Part shown: one piece after another, positions 50,525 to 62,459 of the stretch | How the letters are laid out: each line of letters opens with the position of its first letter | Numbering within the stretch: the first letter of the stretch is position 1 | Assembly (NCBI RefSeq): GCF_000002865.3 | Contig: NW_001865061.1 | Location: 586,605-649,063 of the forward strand | Length of the DNA: 62,459 nt | Direction: 5' to 3' | Source of the DNA: Monosiga brevicollis MX1 | Taxonomy: Eukaryota; Opisthokonta; Choanoflagellata; Craspedida; Salpingoecidae | Notes under the pieces: model-generated | Told to the model about the DNA's origin: nothing | Seen by the model: the letters and a program-made list of their open reading frames with translations, nothing else | Databases searched by the model: none | Made by a program: the position numbers and the translations under genes

Positions 50525-52010
50525 TTTGGCGTGGGGATTGCAGAAATCGAGTGAGTTTGTCCCATAACGATTACAGCATGTTGTCCGAGGTTAGGATAAA
50601 GCCTCGCAGTTGATGCTGCAGGACTCACTTGATGACAATGACGTGCACAACTTCGCGCCCCCGAGATGTGCAGGTATGAGGGCAGTCGATGTCGGGTAGA
50701 GTAGTTTGCTAGGGTTTTATAGGTGAGGCTGATGCTCGGGTGTGGTCGTGCTCCTTCACGCGTGTGGTTGGGCGTTTTGGAGAGCAGCGTCGGTTCTGAC
50801 GGCGAAACGGCAGCGCTGACCGAGTGGGGCCAGCCGCGGAGGAAGAGGAGGAAGAGGAAGAGGACGAGTGATTAACGGACGACACAAGCACAATAAAAGG
50901 CTCAAGGAGCCTTTTGCGCGTTGGTCATGCATGGGTCAAGTGTCCAGAGCACCAAACACCGAGTGGCGCGGGGCAGTGGGGCAAGAACCAAGCTTGGTCG
51001 TGGCCTGAGACGCCCGAATAGCGCGAGGGTTGATTCACAAGTCGCCGATGGGATATGACTACATTTCATGCCATCGGATCTTAAATCAGAGACGGCTCGC
51101 TGCTGGCCGCTGGCTGCTGGTCGCCGGCTGCTGGTCGCCGGCTGCTGGTCGCCGGCTGCTGGTCACCGGCTGCTGCGTCAAGGCTCTTTCCTCTGCCCGT
51201 GTGAGAGAAAAGGGGCGGGGCATGGGAGCAAGAGAGTGTGCGATGGGGATGACGTGCACATATCATTTTCCATGGTGTGAGAGTAATGTTTCAGAGATGT
51301 GGCGCTGGGACGGTAGTGACAACATTTTGGTGACACCCACGCACCCACACCCACACATGGAAACTCACCCAAACGATTCTCTGACGAAAAAGCCCACATC
51401 AGGAATATTCTCTGAATCTCATTCAAATTTGCCTTAAAAGAGGTGCAAGCGAGATCAACATTATTGCTTCTCTCTGAAAGCGTTACCCTAAGCACCTGGC
51501 GTCTCTGCTGTATGTGTGTGTGTGTGTATGTATGTGTGTGTCATTTTATTCTTTTGCTTGAGGTGGGCGGCGTGAATGGAATGGCAGCGGCAGTGGGTGG
51601 TGTGCTTTCCGGGGGAGTGGCATGATCTTGGCGGTGTTGTGAAAGGGAGGGGATGGAGAGGTCTTGTGGCGTGATGGGTGACTGACTCGGCACTTGCGTT
51701 CCTTTTTTCTTTTTTTTTTTTTTTTTTTTTTTTTGGCTTCTCGTAGCGCAACGGCAGCCGCCGACGGCGATTCAGATCGCTCGTCTCTTTCCCCGTGCAG
51801 AGAATCAGACGCCACTTTCTCTCTCCCCTCTCTCTCCCTCCCTCTCTCTCTCTCCTTGCCTGGGTATGTACACGATGCGCCATATCCCTGGTCGACCAAG
51901 CAGCTTGATGCTGTTCGTCCATCTCACCGACCCATCCCACCCATCCACCCCACCACAACCCTCGGGAGCCCTGACTACGTGTGTGTATGTGTGAGTGTGT
52001 GAGTGAGTGA

Positions 52011-52051
<41 letters not shown>

Positions 52052-52571
52052 CGGTGTGATCCGTCGATCTCAATGGGCGGATCCGCGGCGGCGGAGGGCT
52101 GATGACTGGTTGGTGTATGATGATGACGATGATGATGATGATGGCAGACATCCATCAGTACCAGGCCAGGCCAGGTCATGGCCTGCTTTTCTTCCTGTCT
52201 TTTATCGGCTTGCTTGTCGTTTGGGGAGGAGGAGGGCCTATGTTTGTCTGCGTCGTCACGCACGGGCCGCGATCAAAGCCATCATCGCCCGCTCGCCCCA
52301 CGCCTTGCCCTCAATGCCTGTGTGTCAGGCCTTTGACTTGGAGTGTTGATCTTGCTGCCCGTGTGTCTTCTTCCCTGCTCCTTTGCAGCTGTTTGCGGCT
52401 GGTTTCCGATTGCATTTCTTGCCGTGCTCCGCTTGCACTCTTGCTTCTCACATTTGACTGTCTGCGATGAATGGTGTCGCTTCAGGCCGTTTGCCCATCA
52501 AAAAAAAGACTGTGTGGCCGCGTTTTGCTCACCAAAATCGTGCACCAAATTCGCCGCACCGTGCTCGCATC
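50093..52571. other. Long divergent intergenic region with several microsatellites
   Basis: Lies between the starts of paralogue B (-) and the receptor kinase (+). It holds a CA run 50491-50521, a 14-bp minisatellite 51098-51176, a T-run about 51714-51734, a GT run 52008-52050 and a GAT run 52118-52142. A 61-codon Ser-rich frame on the minus strand at 50182-50367 has an arginine-rich RARTIS start but no other support. No gene is convincingly present. Confidence 0.5.
51098..51176. repeat. GC-rich minisatellite, 14-bp unit
   Basis: Tandem GCTGCTGGTCGCCG units, about five copies, the outer ones diverged. Confidence 0.85.
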
Positions 52572-55500
52572 ATGGCCACCCGCCGCCCGTTGACGGTTCG
52601 GCGCTTGTGTTGTGTCGGGATAACGCTGGCTCGCGTCACTCTTGTGCCTGTTCCCTCATCTTGGCGGCTTCTTCTCACGTTGTAGACGGGCCTTGGGTGC
52701 GTCGGCCTGGTACTTTTTTTGATGTGTACAACCTCAGCCCACGCGCAAGGTTAGCCTTGACCACAGACAGTAATTTGTGGTGGCATTTTGGTCCTTGTTG
52801 ATCCCCTGACCTTGACCTTCACCCTCTCACTGTCACAACAGCCGTTTATTGTGCCTACGGCCAAGTTTACAACATTACCAATGGAACCTGTGAAGATTGT
52901 GCCCCAGGCACTTTCAAAAACAGTGGCTCGCATCGCGATACCTTTTGCGACATTTGCACCAGCAGTCAGTTTACCCTGGACTCGTTGTTACCCCACGCAC
53001 ACTTCAAACTGTGTGCTCAGCTTGTGGTGGCATTATATGCTTTGTTTTTTTTTCTCGTATTCCCAGCCACGTATAGCCCCCACCCAGGCATGCGCTATTG
53101 TTGGCAATGCCCTGCCGGCCACGTGCCCAACAGCGAGCGCAACGGCTGTGATCCCTGCTCGCCCGGATCCTATTCTCGCAGTGGTGCGTCGAATCATAGG
53201 GTTTCATCAAATCGCTGCTTTCCCTCACCACGGATCTCGCATCTCTAGGGGCTTCCTCTTGTACCTTATGTCCTCGTGGCACCTTTCAACCGCTCAGCGG
53301 CCAGTCCTCCTGCGTACGTCTCCTGCTTTCTGTGTGCCGTGCACTTGCCCTCGTTTTGCTTCGCCCCCCCCCCCCTTTTATTCACATTGTGACGCCCGCA
53401 CGACACACCCTGCAACTCACATGTAAATTACGTCACGGTAGACGGCTTGTCCCAAGGGCAAGTTTCAGAATGAAGAGGGTCATGGCTCGTGCATCAATTG
53501 TCCCGCTGGAATTTACAACGATCAAACCGGGCGCTCGAGCTGCAAGTTGTGTGGCAACGGTTATTACTCCCCTTCCCCCAACGCAGCATCCTGCCTTCGC
53601 TGTCCCGCTGGCTGGTACCAGGACGGCACCACATCCGACCGCTGCACCATCTGCCCATCCGGTACATATACACCAAGTTGGGGCTATGGCATCTGCCGAG
53701 ACTGCAGCACCCGCACATACATGCCCCACAATGGTGGTATTGAGTGCTATCGCACTCCTTCAGGCTACACCGTCACAACCACAGGCGCCTCGGAGCTGGA
53801 AACCTGTCCCGCTGGCCAGGTCGCTTACAGCATTGGCTACCCGTGTTATGACATCCCCTCTGGCCGCGAAGGCGTAGCCTACGGCGCGGAGACCCCCTTT
53901 ACCTACTATGACTGCCGCCCGGGCACCTATCAAAACATCTCTGATCCCATGCGTGTCTGCGCTTCCTGTCCGCCGGGAACATATCAAAGTAATTCACGTC
54001 AGACCAGCTGCAACGAATGTCCCGTCGGCAAGTTCACGGATCGCCCCAAGCAGCGCACCTGTCGCTCCTATACCACCGTTCCTGCCGGCCAGTACATTGC
54101 AGCACCTGCAACTGCTACCTCGGACCATGTCCTGGCCCCTTGCCCCGCAGGTACCTATCGTGACAGTACAAGCGATCCCTTTTCCGCCTGCGAACCATGC
54201 CCTGCTGGTACCCAGTCACTGGCAGGCATGGGCTACTGTCAATACGACGTTGGCATGTCCTGCGAGCCGGGCCAATACTATACAGGGTCTAGCTGCAGTA
54301 CCTGCAGCTCAGGGAAATGGACGGCCGAAGTCGACGCCCACACCTGCGCAGGCGTTGTCTCGTGTCCAACTGGCTACCTTCAAGTGCAAACCTACTCGGC
54401 CACCAGCGATCGTCTGTGTGAGGCTTGTCCCCCAGGCACCTACACCGACAACACCAATCCTACCAGCTGCAAACCAGTCAGCGAGGCCTCGGACGACTAC
54501 ACAGACTACCCAGCCGCCCACTACCCGATGCGTGGCATCGACTGCGTCTCAGGCTCTTACATCAGTGTCAACGCCACTTCCTCCTCGTCACGTGAATGCG
54601 CCGTTTGTCCAAACGGCACCTTCACGAGCACCTCAAACGCCTACGCCTGCACACCCCACACCGTCTGCCTTCCCGGCCAATATGTCAATCGTATTGGCGA
54701 CAACCGCTACGATCGACTCTGTCTGGACTGTGGAAACAACACTATTCTCTTGACCGACGATATTAACATGGAGCGATGTGTCCCTCCGACCCTATGTGAG
54801 CCCGGCTACGGCGAGGTATGTATCCACGCCCCTGACGGCCCTTTGTGTTGAGGCGACAGATGCGACCGCAACATATCGTGACTTTTTTTTTTTTCCTTGC
54901 CTGACTTGACACTCGGTGTGGACACTCACACCCTTGTCTCTGTCGCCGTAGGTGGTGGCACCCACACCATCGTCCAATCGTGTGTGTGCCCCCTGTGAAC
55001 TGGGGGTTACGTTTCGCAACGATAGCAGCGCCACTGATGCTTGCGAGGTCAGATGCCTGGCTGGTGACCGTGTTTTGATGTCTCTTGGATCCAACGCTGC
55101 CCGTGTTGCTCATGTTTTGGCAAGCGTCCCTGGATATGCTGCAGCCGGTGCGGCCCGAGTGTCCTCCTGGAGAAGGTTTTTTGGCCCCAGCGTCCACCAG
55201 TAACGATCGGTTTGTTTTGAGCTTTGCGACGCGCTTGCCATCCTACTTTGGCGGCAACTTTCTCATCATCTTGCTGGTGCAGCATCTGTGAGCCATGCGC
55301 GGCCAACAGCTTCAAAGCAGCCGCAGGCGACACCAACTGTACACTGGGAACCTTTTGTGGAATTAATGACCGAGAGGTGGTTCCAATCTCCCCGACGTCT
55401 GATCGAATCTGGTGAGCTTCTAGATGCAGCGATATCATGCATGCTATCGAGTTTAGTGAATGAGATGGCCGACTCATTTCTCTTGTTGCACCGACCGTGG

Positions 55501-58500
55501 AACGCCTGCCTTGGGACATGCTTTGGCAAACGACAGCCAAGAAATGACGCGTTGCATTTACGGCTACGACGACTATGGAGAGCCCTGTACCTGCCAAGTG
55601 GGGTGCAATCGTTGTTACAGAAACACAAACTCAAGCATCGACTATTTGCTGGTACGTCTTGTGGTGGAACCCCTGATATTGTGATTTTTGGCTCAACATG
55701 TCCATGGCTCATAACTGCCGACGATGTCAATGACAGTACCACTACAACGGCATTCCATCCGCATCGGAAAACACACCAAGCTACCCCGCTTGCATACGTC
55801 CCCCGGGCAATGAGCTGGCCTCCACCCCTGCTGACGAGCTTGTGGTGGCCTGCGCTGACGTATGCCGCAACGACACAAACTGCCGCGGCTTTCAAATCTA
55901 TCTACGCGACCAAATCCCGTCCCTGCGCGGTAGCTGCTGCTTCAAATCCTCGTACGTGGTGTTGCTCGGCCAACGCCCTGTGACCCTCGTAGGTGTTCTG
56001 CAGCTCATTGAAAACTATGCTTCTTTGTGCCCGCCCATGCACAGATTTGATACTGGCTCCTCTCAGGAGGCCATTGGCATTGACTTTTACGAAATGGAAG
56101 GCTGTTACGAATGTCGAAGCAACTATTACCGGGATGGGCAACACTGCCAACCCTTGTCTGATGTGCCCGACGTTCACGTCGCTGTACGTACTTGTCATGC
56201 AACACCTTCCAGTCTTTTTTTCACTTGGTTCATGCACTGCACTCACCTTGATGGGCGGCTTTTGGGCACGTTTCATTTCTGGTTGTACCTCAATCCTAGG
56301 ATTCGGTCCTCGCTATGCCGATTGATTATCCCGAGGGCGGAACTGTGGTTACGTTCAACCTCACCCGCGTTCCAGGGCTCAACTATACCTTCAGCATCAC
56401 TGCGTTCGAGTCGAACATTCTTACCGAGAGCGACTTTTACCTTGACAACGACCAGGCCACGCTCATCACCCTCACAAACCTCTCTGCTGTTGGATTCACC
56501 AGCTTGACCGTGCAAGTCACCGACAACCAAACCGTCTGCTACCAAATCATTGACGGCCGCGTGCGCAAGGTCCTGGGGGGCTGCAGCACCGAGATCAGCC
56601 TTGAGCTAACCGTGGTGGGCTTTCTCAGCTGTCCCGAAGATATTATCCACTACATTCCACTTGCTGTGACCGAGGAGGAGGTGGTGTGGGAGGTTCCACG
56701 CATCCCTGCCACTGCCACGACTGTCTCCGTGGTCGGTAACACGAATCAAACTGTATTTGCAGCTGGCCTTTATTACATTCACTACGAGACCACGCCGTTG
56801 ACCACTGGCGACACCCTCGTGTGTGCGTTTAACATTACTGCTATCAATGGCTTTAGCCAGACCGCTGAGTACCTTCGGTTTGAGAACCTCGGCAATGGCG
56901 TGGCTATCGACTACGTCATGGAGGATACCGTGTATGACCGTCGCATGCTCCGTCCAGAAGCCTTTCAAGGGAGCTTGGAGCGCGAAAGCTTTGCATACGG
57001 CGTGTATAGCCCCTTCGCCACACCTTTTATCTACAGGCCACAGGCCAGTGTTAGCACGGTCCTTCACATTCGACTTGCGTGGTGCAGCACTGGAAACACC
57101 CTGGACCTCGAGGAGCTCACTCCGTCTCCCGTATCGGTGCGGCTGGCTGGTGCTCGCAGCGTCACGTTTACGGACCTGGGCTCGGGCATTAGCCCAGACC
57201 TGGGTTGCTTCCTGATTTGGGCCCAATCTTCGCCCATTACCACGGCCATCAGTTTTAGTCGCATTGACATCGCCTTGCCTTTGCAAGTCAACATTGACGA
57301 TGATGTTGCTGAGCCTGACAATGTCACAGTTGCGCGGCGTTCTACTTCTGGCGAGACACTTCAGCTCTACAGCCCAATTTCTCCAAGTGGTATTTATATG
57401 CAGCACGAGACGAGCCCGGGAGCCTCGGACGCCACTTCCACGCTCTTGGTGCTTGAGGACATCCTCCCACCCGAATGGGTGGGCTGCCCCGTTGAGGCTG
57501 TGGTGGTCAATGTTGAATCAGGGGTAGAGATGGTGTCTGTCTCCTGGATTGAGCCCCAGGCCACGGATAACATTGGTATCGCCAGCATCGAAGCCAACTT
57601 TCGCCCCGGCGACAACTTCACTTGGATTGATAGTCCATACGAGATTGTCTACACAGCCTACGACTTTTCAGAGCAGCAGGCTGAGTGTCGTTTTGATGTC
57701 ATTGTACAGCCCAACCTCAATCCCCTGTCGCTGGACACCCCGTTCCGAACCGTCTTTTCCCGCTCAGTCACCATTCAAAGCGGATTCCCGTATGCCGATG
57801 ATCTTCAGGTTTTGATGGATCCCACTGCCGCCGTTTTGAGCTTTGACTCTGATTTTGATAACACCACGGCTCTTGAGGTTCGCTTCGCGGCCTCCAACAA
57901 CGACGTGATTGAGGTTCGAGCTCGTGACGATTCACAATACAGCCAGGTATGTCTCATGCATAACCTTGTCATCGCCAGGCGCTGTTTTTTCTTTTAGTTG
58001 TCTTGTGGAGCTTTGCTCATCCTTTGGCATGCGGGCGTCGCCTTGCATTTGATTCCCACTCTCGCTTTGCTGTGTGTGCGTTTAACCAACCCTTGACTAT
58101 TTGTAGTTTGTTGTGAGCCTTGATTGGACAGCTACGCCCGAAGCAGCTGACCTTGCAGCGGCTCATCAAGTCGAGGTCTCAGCAGAGATTGAGTTTGACC
58201 AGTTCACCCGCGATCCTTCTGCCACTTTTTCATCCTCTGACCTCACCGCCACCGCCATTCTCTATGACGCCACTTGCCATGTTGATGCGGTCACTGGTCG
58301 CATTCTAGTCAAAGGCCTCACTCAACCCTTCACACACGGCTTTATGTTTCGAGGTGTAACGATCCGACTTAAATTTCCTCGGGGTGCGACCATCACCAAC
58401 GGCAGCACGGCCCCATTGCTCTCCTACACCCTGAGCTCGGCATCTTACTTTGGGCTTCGTCATCGCATTAGCGCTGCTGTGGCTAGCGCTTACGATGCCA

Positions 58501-61112
58501 ACACGGCCGAGCCATTTATTCTTGTGTTTGATAACACGCCTCCTACGTTCCTCACCTGTCCCGAGTCGGCCACCAAGCGCACCCAGGCGGGGGAGGCTGC
58601 GGCCATTTTCAATTGGAGTCTGCCCATTTACACCGACAATCGGCCCATTGGTTTGCGCCTGCTCCAGCGTGCATACTACACCGATGGGGTCTTTACCGGT
58701 GCCCTGGGCACTAACATGTCGGTGCCCATCCGTGATCCCACCTCCTCTGCCCTTATTGTCGAATATGTGGCGCGCGATGAGTACGGCAACCGAGCCTATT
58801 GCAATTTTACCCTCCTCTCCCAGGACGGTGAGGCGCCCGTAGCCGTGTGCCCCACTGGTCTCAACTACATTCTCAGGCCCGGTCGTGGTGACTATGATGT
58901 GCCCTTTGTGGACTGGCGCCCAGCTACTTCGGACAATTCAGGCTTGGCGGTCAGCATCATCGACCCCGAGGCGGGTGGCCCTGTGACAGTTGACTTTGGC
59001 GTGCACAACATATCCGTGACCGTGCAGGATGCATGGAACAATACGGGTGGGTGCAACATGACCGTTGAAATTTTTGACCAGGAGCCACCCACGTTACTCT
59101 GCCCGTCCGATCAAGTTGTAGTGGCCGTGTCTGTCCGCGAGGGTGCCAACGCGACCTGGGCTAATCCGATTCTCGTGGACAATGCCGGTTCTATGGGCTT
59201 GACCTGGGTTGCGGACACGGCCAACGGCAGCACCTTCCCCTTGGGCTCGAGCAAGGTGACGATCTCGGCCTCGGATGTAAGTGGAAACACTGCAAGCTGT
59301 ACGTTCTCCGTTACGGTGCAGCAGCCCGCTGCCTCGGCTTCTGCGGACAAGCGCGTTGTGAATGCCGCCATTAGTGGCGGCACCTTTTTGGTTGTCCTGG
59401 TCATTGTGTTGGCCATTCTGATTCGCCGACAAATCCTCAAGGCCCGCCAGCCAGCCGACTGGGATGACATTTTCTCGATGATTGAGCAGCTCAAGAACGG
59501 TGGTTCAAGTGACTCGGGGCCACGCATTCCGCGCGAGGTGTTTCGGGGCCACATCAAGCTTTTGGATGAGCTTGGTCGGGGCGCCTTTGGCATTGTCTAC
59601 AAGGCTTTGCTGGAGGAGCCTGGAATGCCCGGCTACCTTGTCGCCTGTAAGAGCTTGCATGAATCTAACGGTGGTGGTGCGATGCGCGAGCTGCTGGAGG
59701 AGGCGGCCGTTACGGCCCAATTTGAGCACCCCAACGTCGTTCATCTCATTGGCGTTGTCTCGGTGGGCAAGCCGCTGCTGGTGCTCCTTGACTTTTACGA
59801 GCGCGGCGATCTGCGGAGCCATCTGATGGAAAACGCGGCCAAACTTACCATGGTGCAGCGCGCCAACTTTGCTTACCAGTGTGCCTCAGGTCTCGAACAC
59901 GTGCACAGCTTTGGGTTTATTCACCGTGATGTTGCCGCTCGCAACGTGCTCCTGTCCAGTGACCTGACGTGCAAAATCTCCGATTTTGGTCTTGCACGCG
60001 AACAACCGACCAGCGATGACTCGCATGAAGCCTATTACCGCATGCGATCTGGCAACCTTCCCGTGCGCTGGTCTGCCCCCGAAGCTTTGGAGGATCAAAA
60101 GTTTTCTCGTGCTTCAGACGTCTGGAGCTTGGGAATTTTGCTCTATGAGATTTATACTGATGGCGAGATGCCATACAAAGGCTGGAGCAACCAACGTGTG
60201 TGGGTTGAGGTGGCTTCGGGCTTTCGCCTGGCGCGCCCGGACCGCTGCCATGTTGTTATTTATGAGGTCATGCAGAGCTGCTGGAAGTCGCTTCCGGCTG
60301 ACCGCCCTCCAATGTCTGAGGTCACGACGCGCATCTCGCTGGCCCTTGAGGAAACCTTTGGCTTTACAGGCCATCTGCGGGTCATGGAGGCACACGACTC
60401 CGATGACGGTATCGTGGAGACTACGCGCCGTGGTATTTTCGAGTCGCTGAAGCGGCTGACGACGCAACGAAACCGCAAGAAAAGTCGCACGGGTGCTGGC
60501 GACACGCCGAGCTCGCGTCGCAATACGGTTACAACACTGTTGGATGATCTGCACGAGGTTCTGGCCGAAGATGACTTGGATCAGTTTGAGCCCGTGCTGC
60601 TTCATGAGCCCCAGGAGGTGTACGAGTTTGCGGACAACGGCGGCGATGACGACGGCGGCGACGAGAACGGTGCACCGGGCGGCATGAGCACGATCCCATC
60701 CCAACCCACCAATGACATCAGCCCCGTGCTGTATGACAGCAATTTGAAGCAGGGTCAGCAAGATCCAGACTTGGCCCGTCGGCCAGTTGACGAGTCATGT
60801 CTCGGCGCCCGGGTTTACGTCCAAGGCTATGGCATGGGCGTGCTACGTTTTTACGGCCGCCACCAGGATCCTGCCAAGGGTCTCCGCGCAGGCGTGGAGA
60901 TGGACCTGCCGGTGGGCCGAAACAACGGCACAGTCGGGGTAAGTGTTATCATTTGTGGCGCATCTTCATTTCTCCGCTTGCTACATGGTCGTCTTGTTTT
61001 TCTCACCATTCTTCGTCTGGTGCGTTTGCAGGGCTATGCGTATTTTATCTGTGAGCCCAAACACGGCGTGCTGGTAGCCGCTCGCAAGGTGTCGCTGCTG
61101 CCATCCCACTAG
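52572..61112 (+). CDS. Receptor tyrosine kinase with Cys-rich and HYR ectodomain and C-terminal CAP-Gly domain
   Basis: Predicted single-pass receptor. The likely start is the ATG at 52572; joining 52572-52595 to 52686-52749 gives a clean signal peptide ending TTSAHAQA, then VYCAYGQVYN (52842-). Many exons (52842-52964 through about 56170) encode ephrin-receptor/GCC2-GCC3-like cysteine modules (CPAGTYRDS, CEPCPAGTQS, CPPGTYQSN and so on), then a PAN-like ADVCRNDTNCRGFQIY. About five HYR-type repeats follow (56300-59330), with TDNIG, DEYGN and SDVSGN motifs. The exon 58107-60938 contains the last HYR repeats, a membrane helix (59370-59430, LVVLVIVLAIL), the tyrosine kinase (59551-60345) and most of the CAP-Gly domain. 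Kinase residues are all present: GRGAFG, VACK, EE in the C helix, HRDVAARN, DFG, EAYYRM and APEAL. The tail (60790-61109, exon 61032-61112) reads GARVYVQGYGMGVLRFYG, GRNNGTV, YFICEPKHGVLV and KVSLLPSH, a CAP-Gly fold. Stop 61110-61112. Confidence 0.9.
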
Positions 61113-62310
61113 GGCTTTATGCCTTGGTCTTGATGTACTCTGGTGGCTCGTTTTGAACTTGTGTCAGCCCGTAGCATCACACAGAGTGTTGCGCGGCCGT
61201 GCGTTTGCTCGGCTCTCTTTTATGCCTTCTTTTTGACCCTAGCGAGTAGTCATTCTAAGCGTCATGTGTGCATGTTATACAGTGCTTTGATTGTTGGTGC
61301 GTGAGTGAGATGTGACTGTATTTGGAGCAAGCTTTGCTCTCTTTTGTTTGTGACACTGTCTCGGTTCTCGTTCTCGGCCGTGCCTACAGGCACTCGTCCA
61401 GACTTTGTAATGAATTTACATGTTACAACAACACAATCTGAATCGCCTTTGTGCGCTTGACGATCATCCCACCGATCGTGTTCTTTGTTACGATGGCTCG
61501 GGCCGGACGCGCGACAAGATGTTGTCAGCCGACCAGATGTCAGAAATGAGAGGATGGCAGCAAATCGTATGCGCACGACCGTGCTGTTGGACACACGACC
61601 GGAAAGTCAGTTTCTATGAAGTGCGTCGTGCGTCGTGGTGCGTCGTGGTGCGTCGTGGTGCGGAGCTGGATCGCTCGGTGGCAGCTCATTTTGGGCTGGC
61701 TCTGGTGGCGTGTCATTTTCATCCTCTTCACGTGTCTTCACCTCTTTGAAGATACATGTATGTTCGCCTGTCTACTCAATTGTAATGCAAAGCAAGCCGA
61801 GAACACGTTTGTCAACTTGCACGCTGGCAAAAACAAGGCTGCTTTGACATGTGAATTACCAACTTCGTTGTTGGATACGGCAAAGGATAATTATAGCCCA
61901 ACAAATATTGAAGCCTCACCGGGACTGACATCATTCAGAACATCTCGACAGTCCTCGGGCGTTTCCATATCAGGGGGCCGTTTGTTCGGAGTTTGGAGAC
62001 TAGCCGGCGCAACCGGTCACGCATTCAACTTAGCGATGAACCGAGTCACCTTGTCGGCAGCGTGTCTTCTGGGGTGGGTCGTGTTGAGCCGGCTGGAGGT
62101 GAGTGGTGATGCGATGAAGGGCGCCACCTCATGATCCGGCTAATGCTGTTGGATCTGGCTTCACGGTTCAATGCCCGTGGGAGCTGAGCAGGACATTGTA
62201 TGTTTCTTTGCAAGGGGCTGTGAAGCAGGATGGTAACACACCCCTTATGTTGGGGGGCTGATGGGGACATGATAATAAGCTGAACTCGTTGGAAGGTCGG
62301 CTGTGCTTAC
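61113..62310. other. 3' flank of the receptor kinase, no supported gene
   Basis: Holds the kinase gene's 3' untranslated sequence. A short tandem array of GTGCGTCGTG units (about four copies) is at 61620-61663. AT-rich sequence lies at about 61750-61930. Open frames here lack coding character. Confidence 0.5.
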
Positions 62311-62390
62311 AAAAGAGCATGAGGTCAAGTTTGCTCAGCAGCACGGCGTAGTCGGGGTTGGATGTCGGGGATGTCTGCGGCGGACTTTGG
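62311..62390 (-). CDS. Possible exon of a minus-strand gene running off the window
   Basis: On the minus strand a GTTAG acceptor precedes 80 bases reading QTSPTSNPDYAVLLSKLDLM, followed by a strong GTAAGC donor. The composition looks coding, but the rest of the gene lies beyond the right edge or was not found downstream. No family can be named. Confidence 0.25.
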
Positions 62391-62459
62391 CTAACTTGTG
62401 TTCCTCACATTGGCGCCGCTGGTGTGCACGCCCTACGAACGCATGCAAGGCAGCGGTCA

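Noticed and set aside
61616-62134. 172-codon plus-strand frame after the receptor kinase
   Set aside because: Begins in the GTGCGTCGTG tandem repeat and shows no recognisable domain or coding bias.

Overview
This is a gene-dense, intron-rich nuclear segment of a unicellular holozoan, most probably a choanoflagellate of the Monosiga/Salpingoeca kind. The evidence is compact GT-AG introns of roughly 70-300 bases, a receptor tyrosine kinase with HYR and cysteine-rich ectodomains, animal-like PP6, beta-COP, meckelin and penta-EF-hand genes, and GC-rich coding sequence separated by GA/TC and CA/GT microsatellites. The species assignment is inference; no marker gene was aligned.

Layout, left to right. 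(1) 39-2042 (+): PP6 phosphatase catalytic subunit, nine exons, tail-to-tail with (2) meckelin/TMEM67, 2424-7496 (-). (3) 8352-10338 (-): aldo-keto reductase with a signal peptide. (4) 11149-11968 (+): small cytochrome b561. (5) 12303-about 13964 (-): aldose 1-epimerase. (6) 14648-16186 (-): intronless class-3 lipase, flanked by AT-rich direct repeats and, at 16301-16541, a short element with inverted ends. (7) 16831-19244 (+): unrecognised helical protein. (8) 19607-21957 (-): coiled-coil protein with a frame break. (9) 23236-26764 (+): coatomer beta subunit. (10) 27727-29833 (+): membrane-anchored GH20-like protein that has lost catalytic residues. (11) about 30980-33905 (+): unrecognised membrane protein. 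(12) 34753-36626 (+): penta-EF-hand protein. (13) 37160-43557 (+) and (14) 44263-50092 (-): two convergent paralogues joining a secreted BPI/LBP-like ectodomain to a very large polytopic membrane region. (15) 52572-61112 (+): receptor tyrosine kinase ending in a CAP-Gly domain. (16) A possible exon of another minus-strand gene lies at the right edge.

How they relate. These are independent eukaryotic genes, not an operon. Shared themes are the secretory and endolysosomal route (COPB1, signal-peptide aldo-keto reductase, GH20-like protein with a GYxxPhi tail, b561, lipase), cilium (meckelin) and surface sensing (RTK, BPI-polytopic pair). The two observations most likely to be new biology are the RTK-CAP-Gly fusion and the BPI-polytopic family, present as a tail-to-tail duplicate 8.5 kb from the RTK start (44263 side excluded; measured from 43557 to 52572 the second paralogue fills the gap).

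Exon limits were placed by eye from reading frame, splice signals and family conservation. Where they could not be resolved, this is stated.
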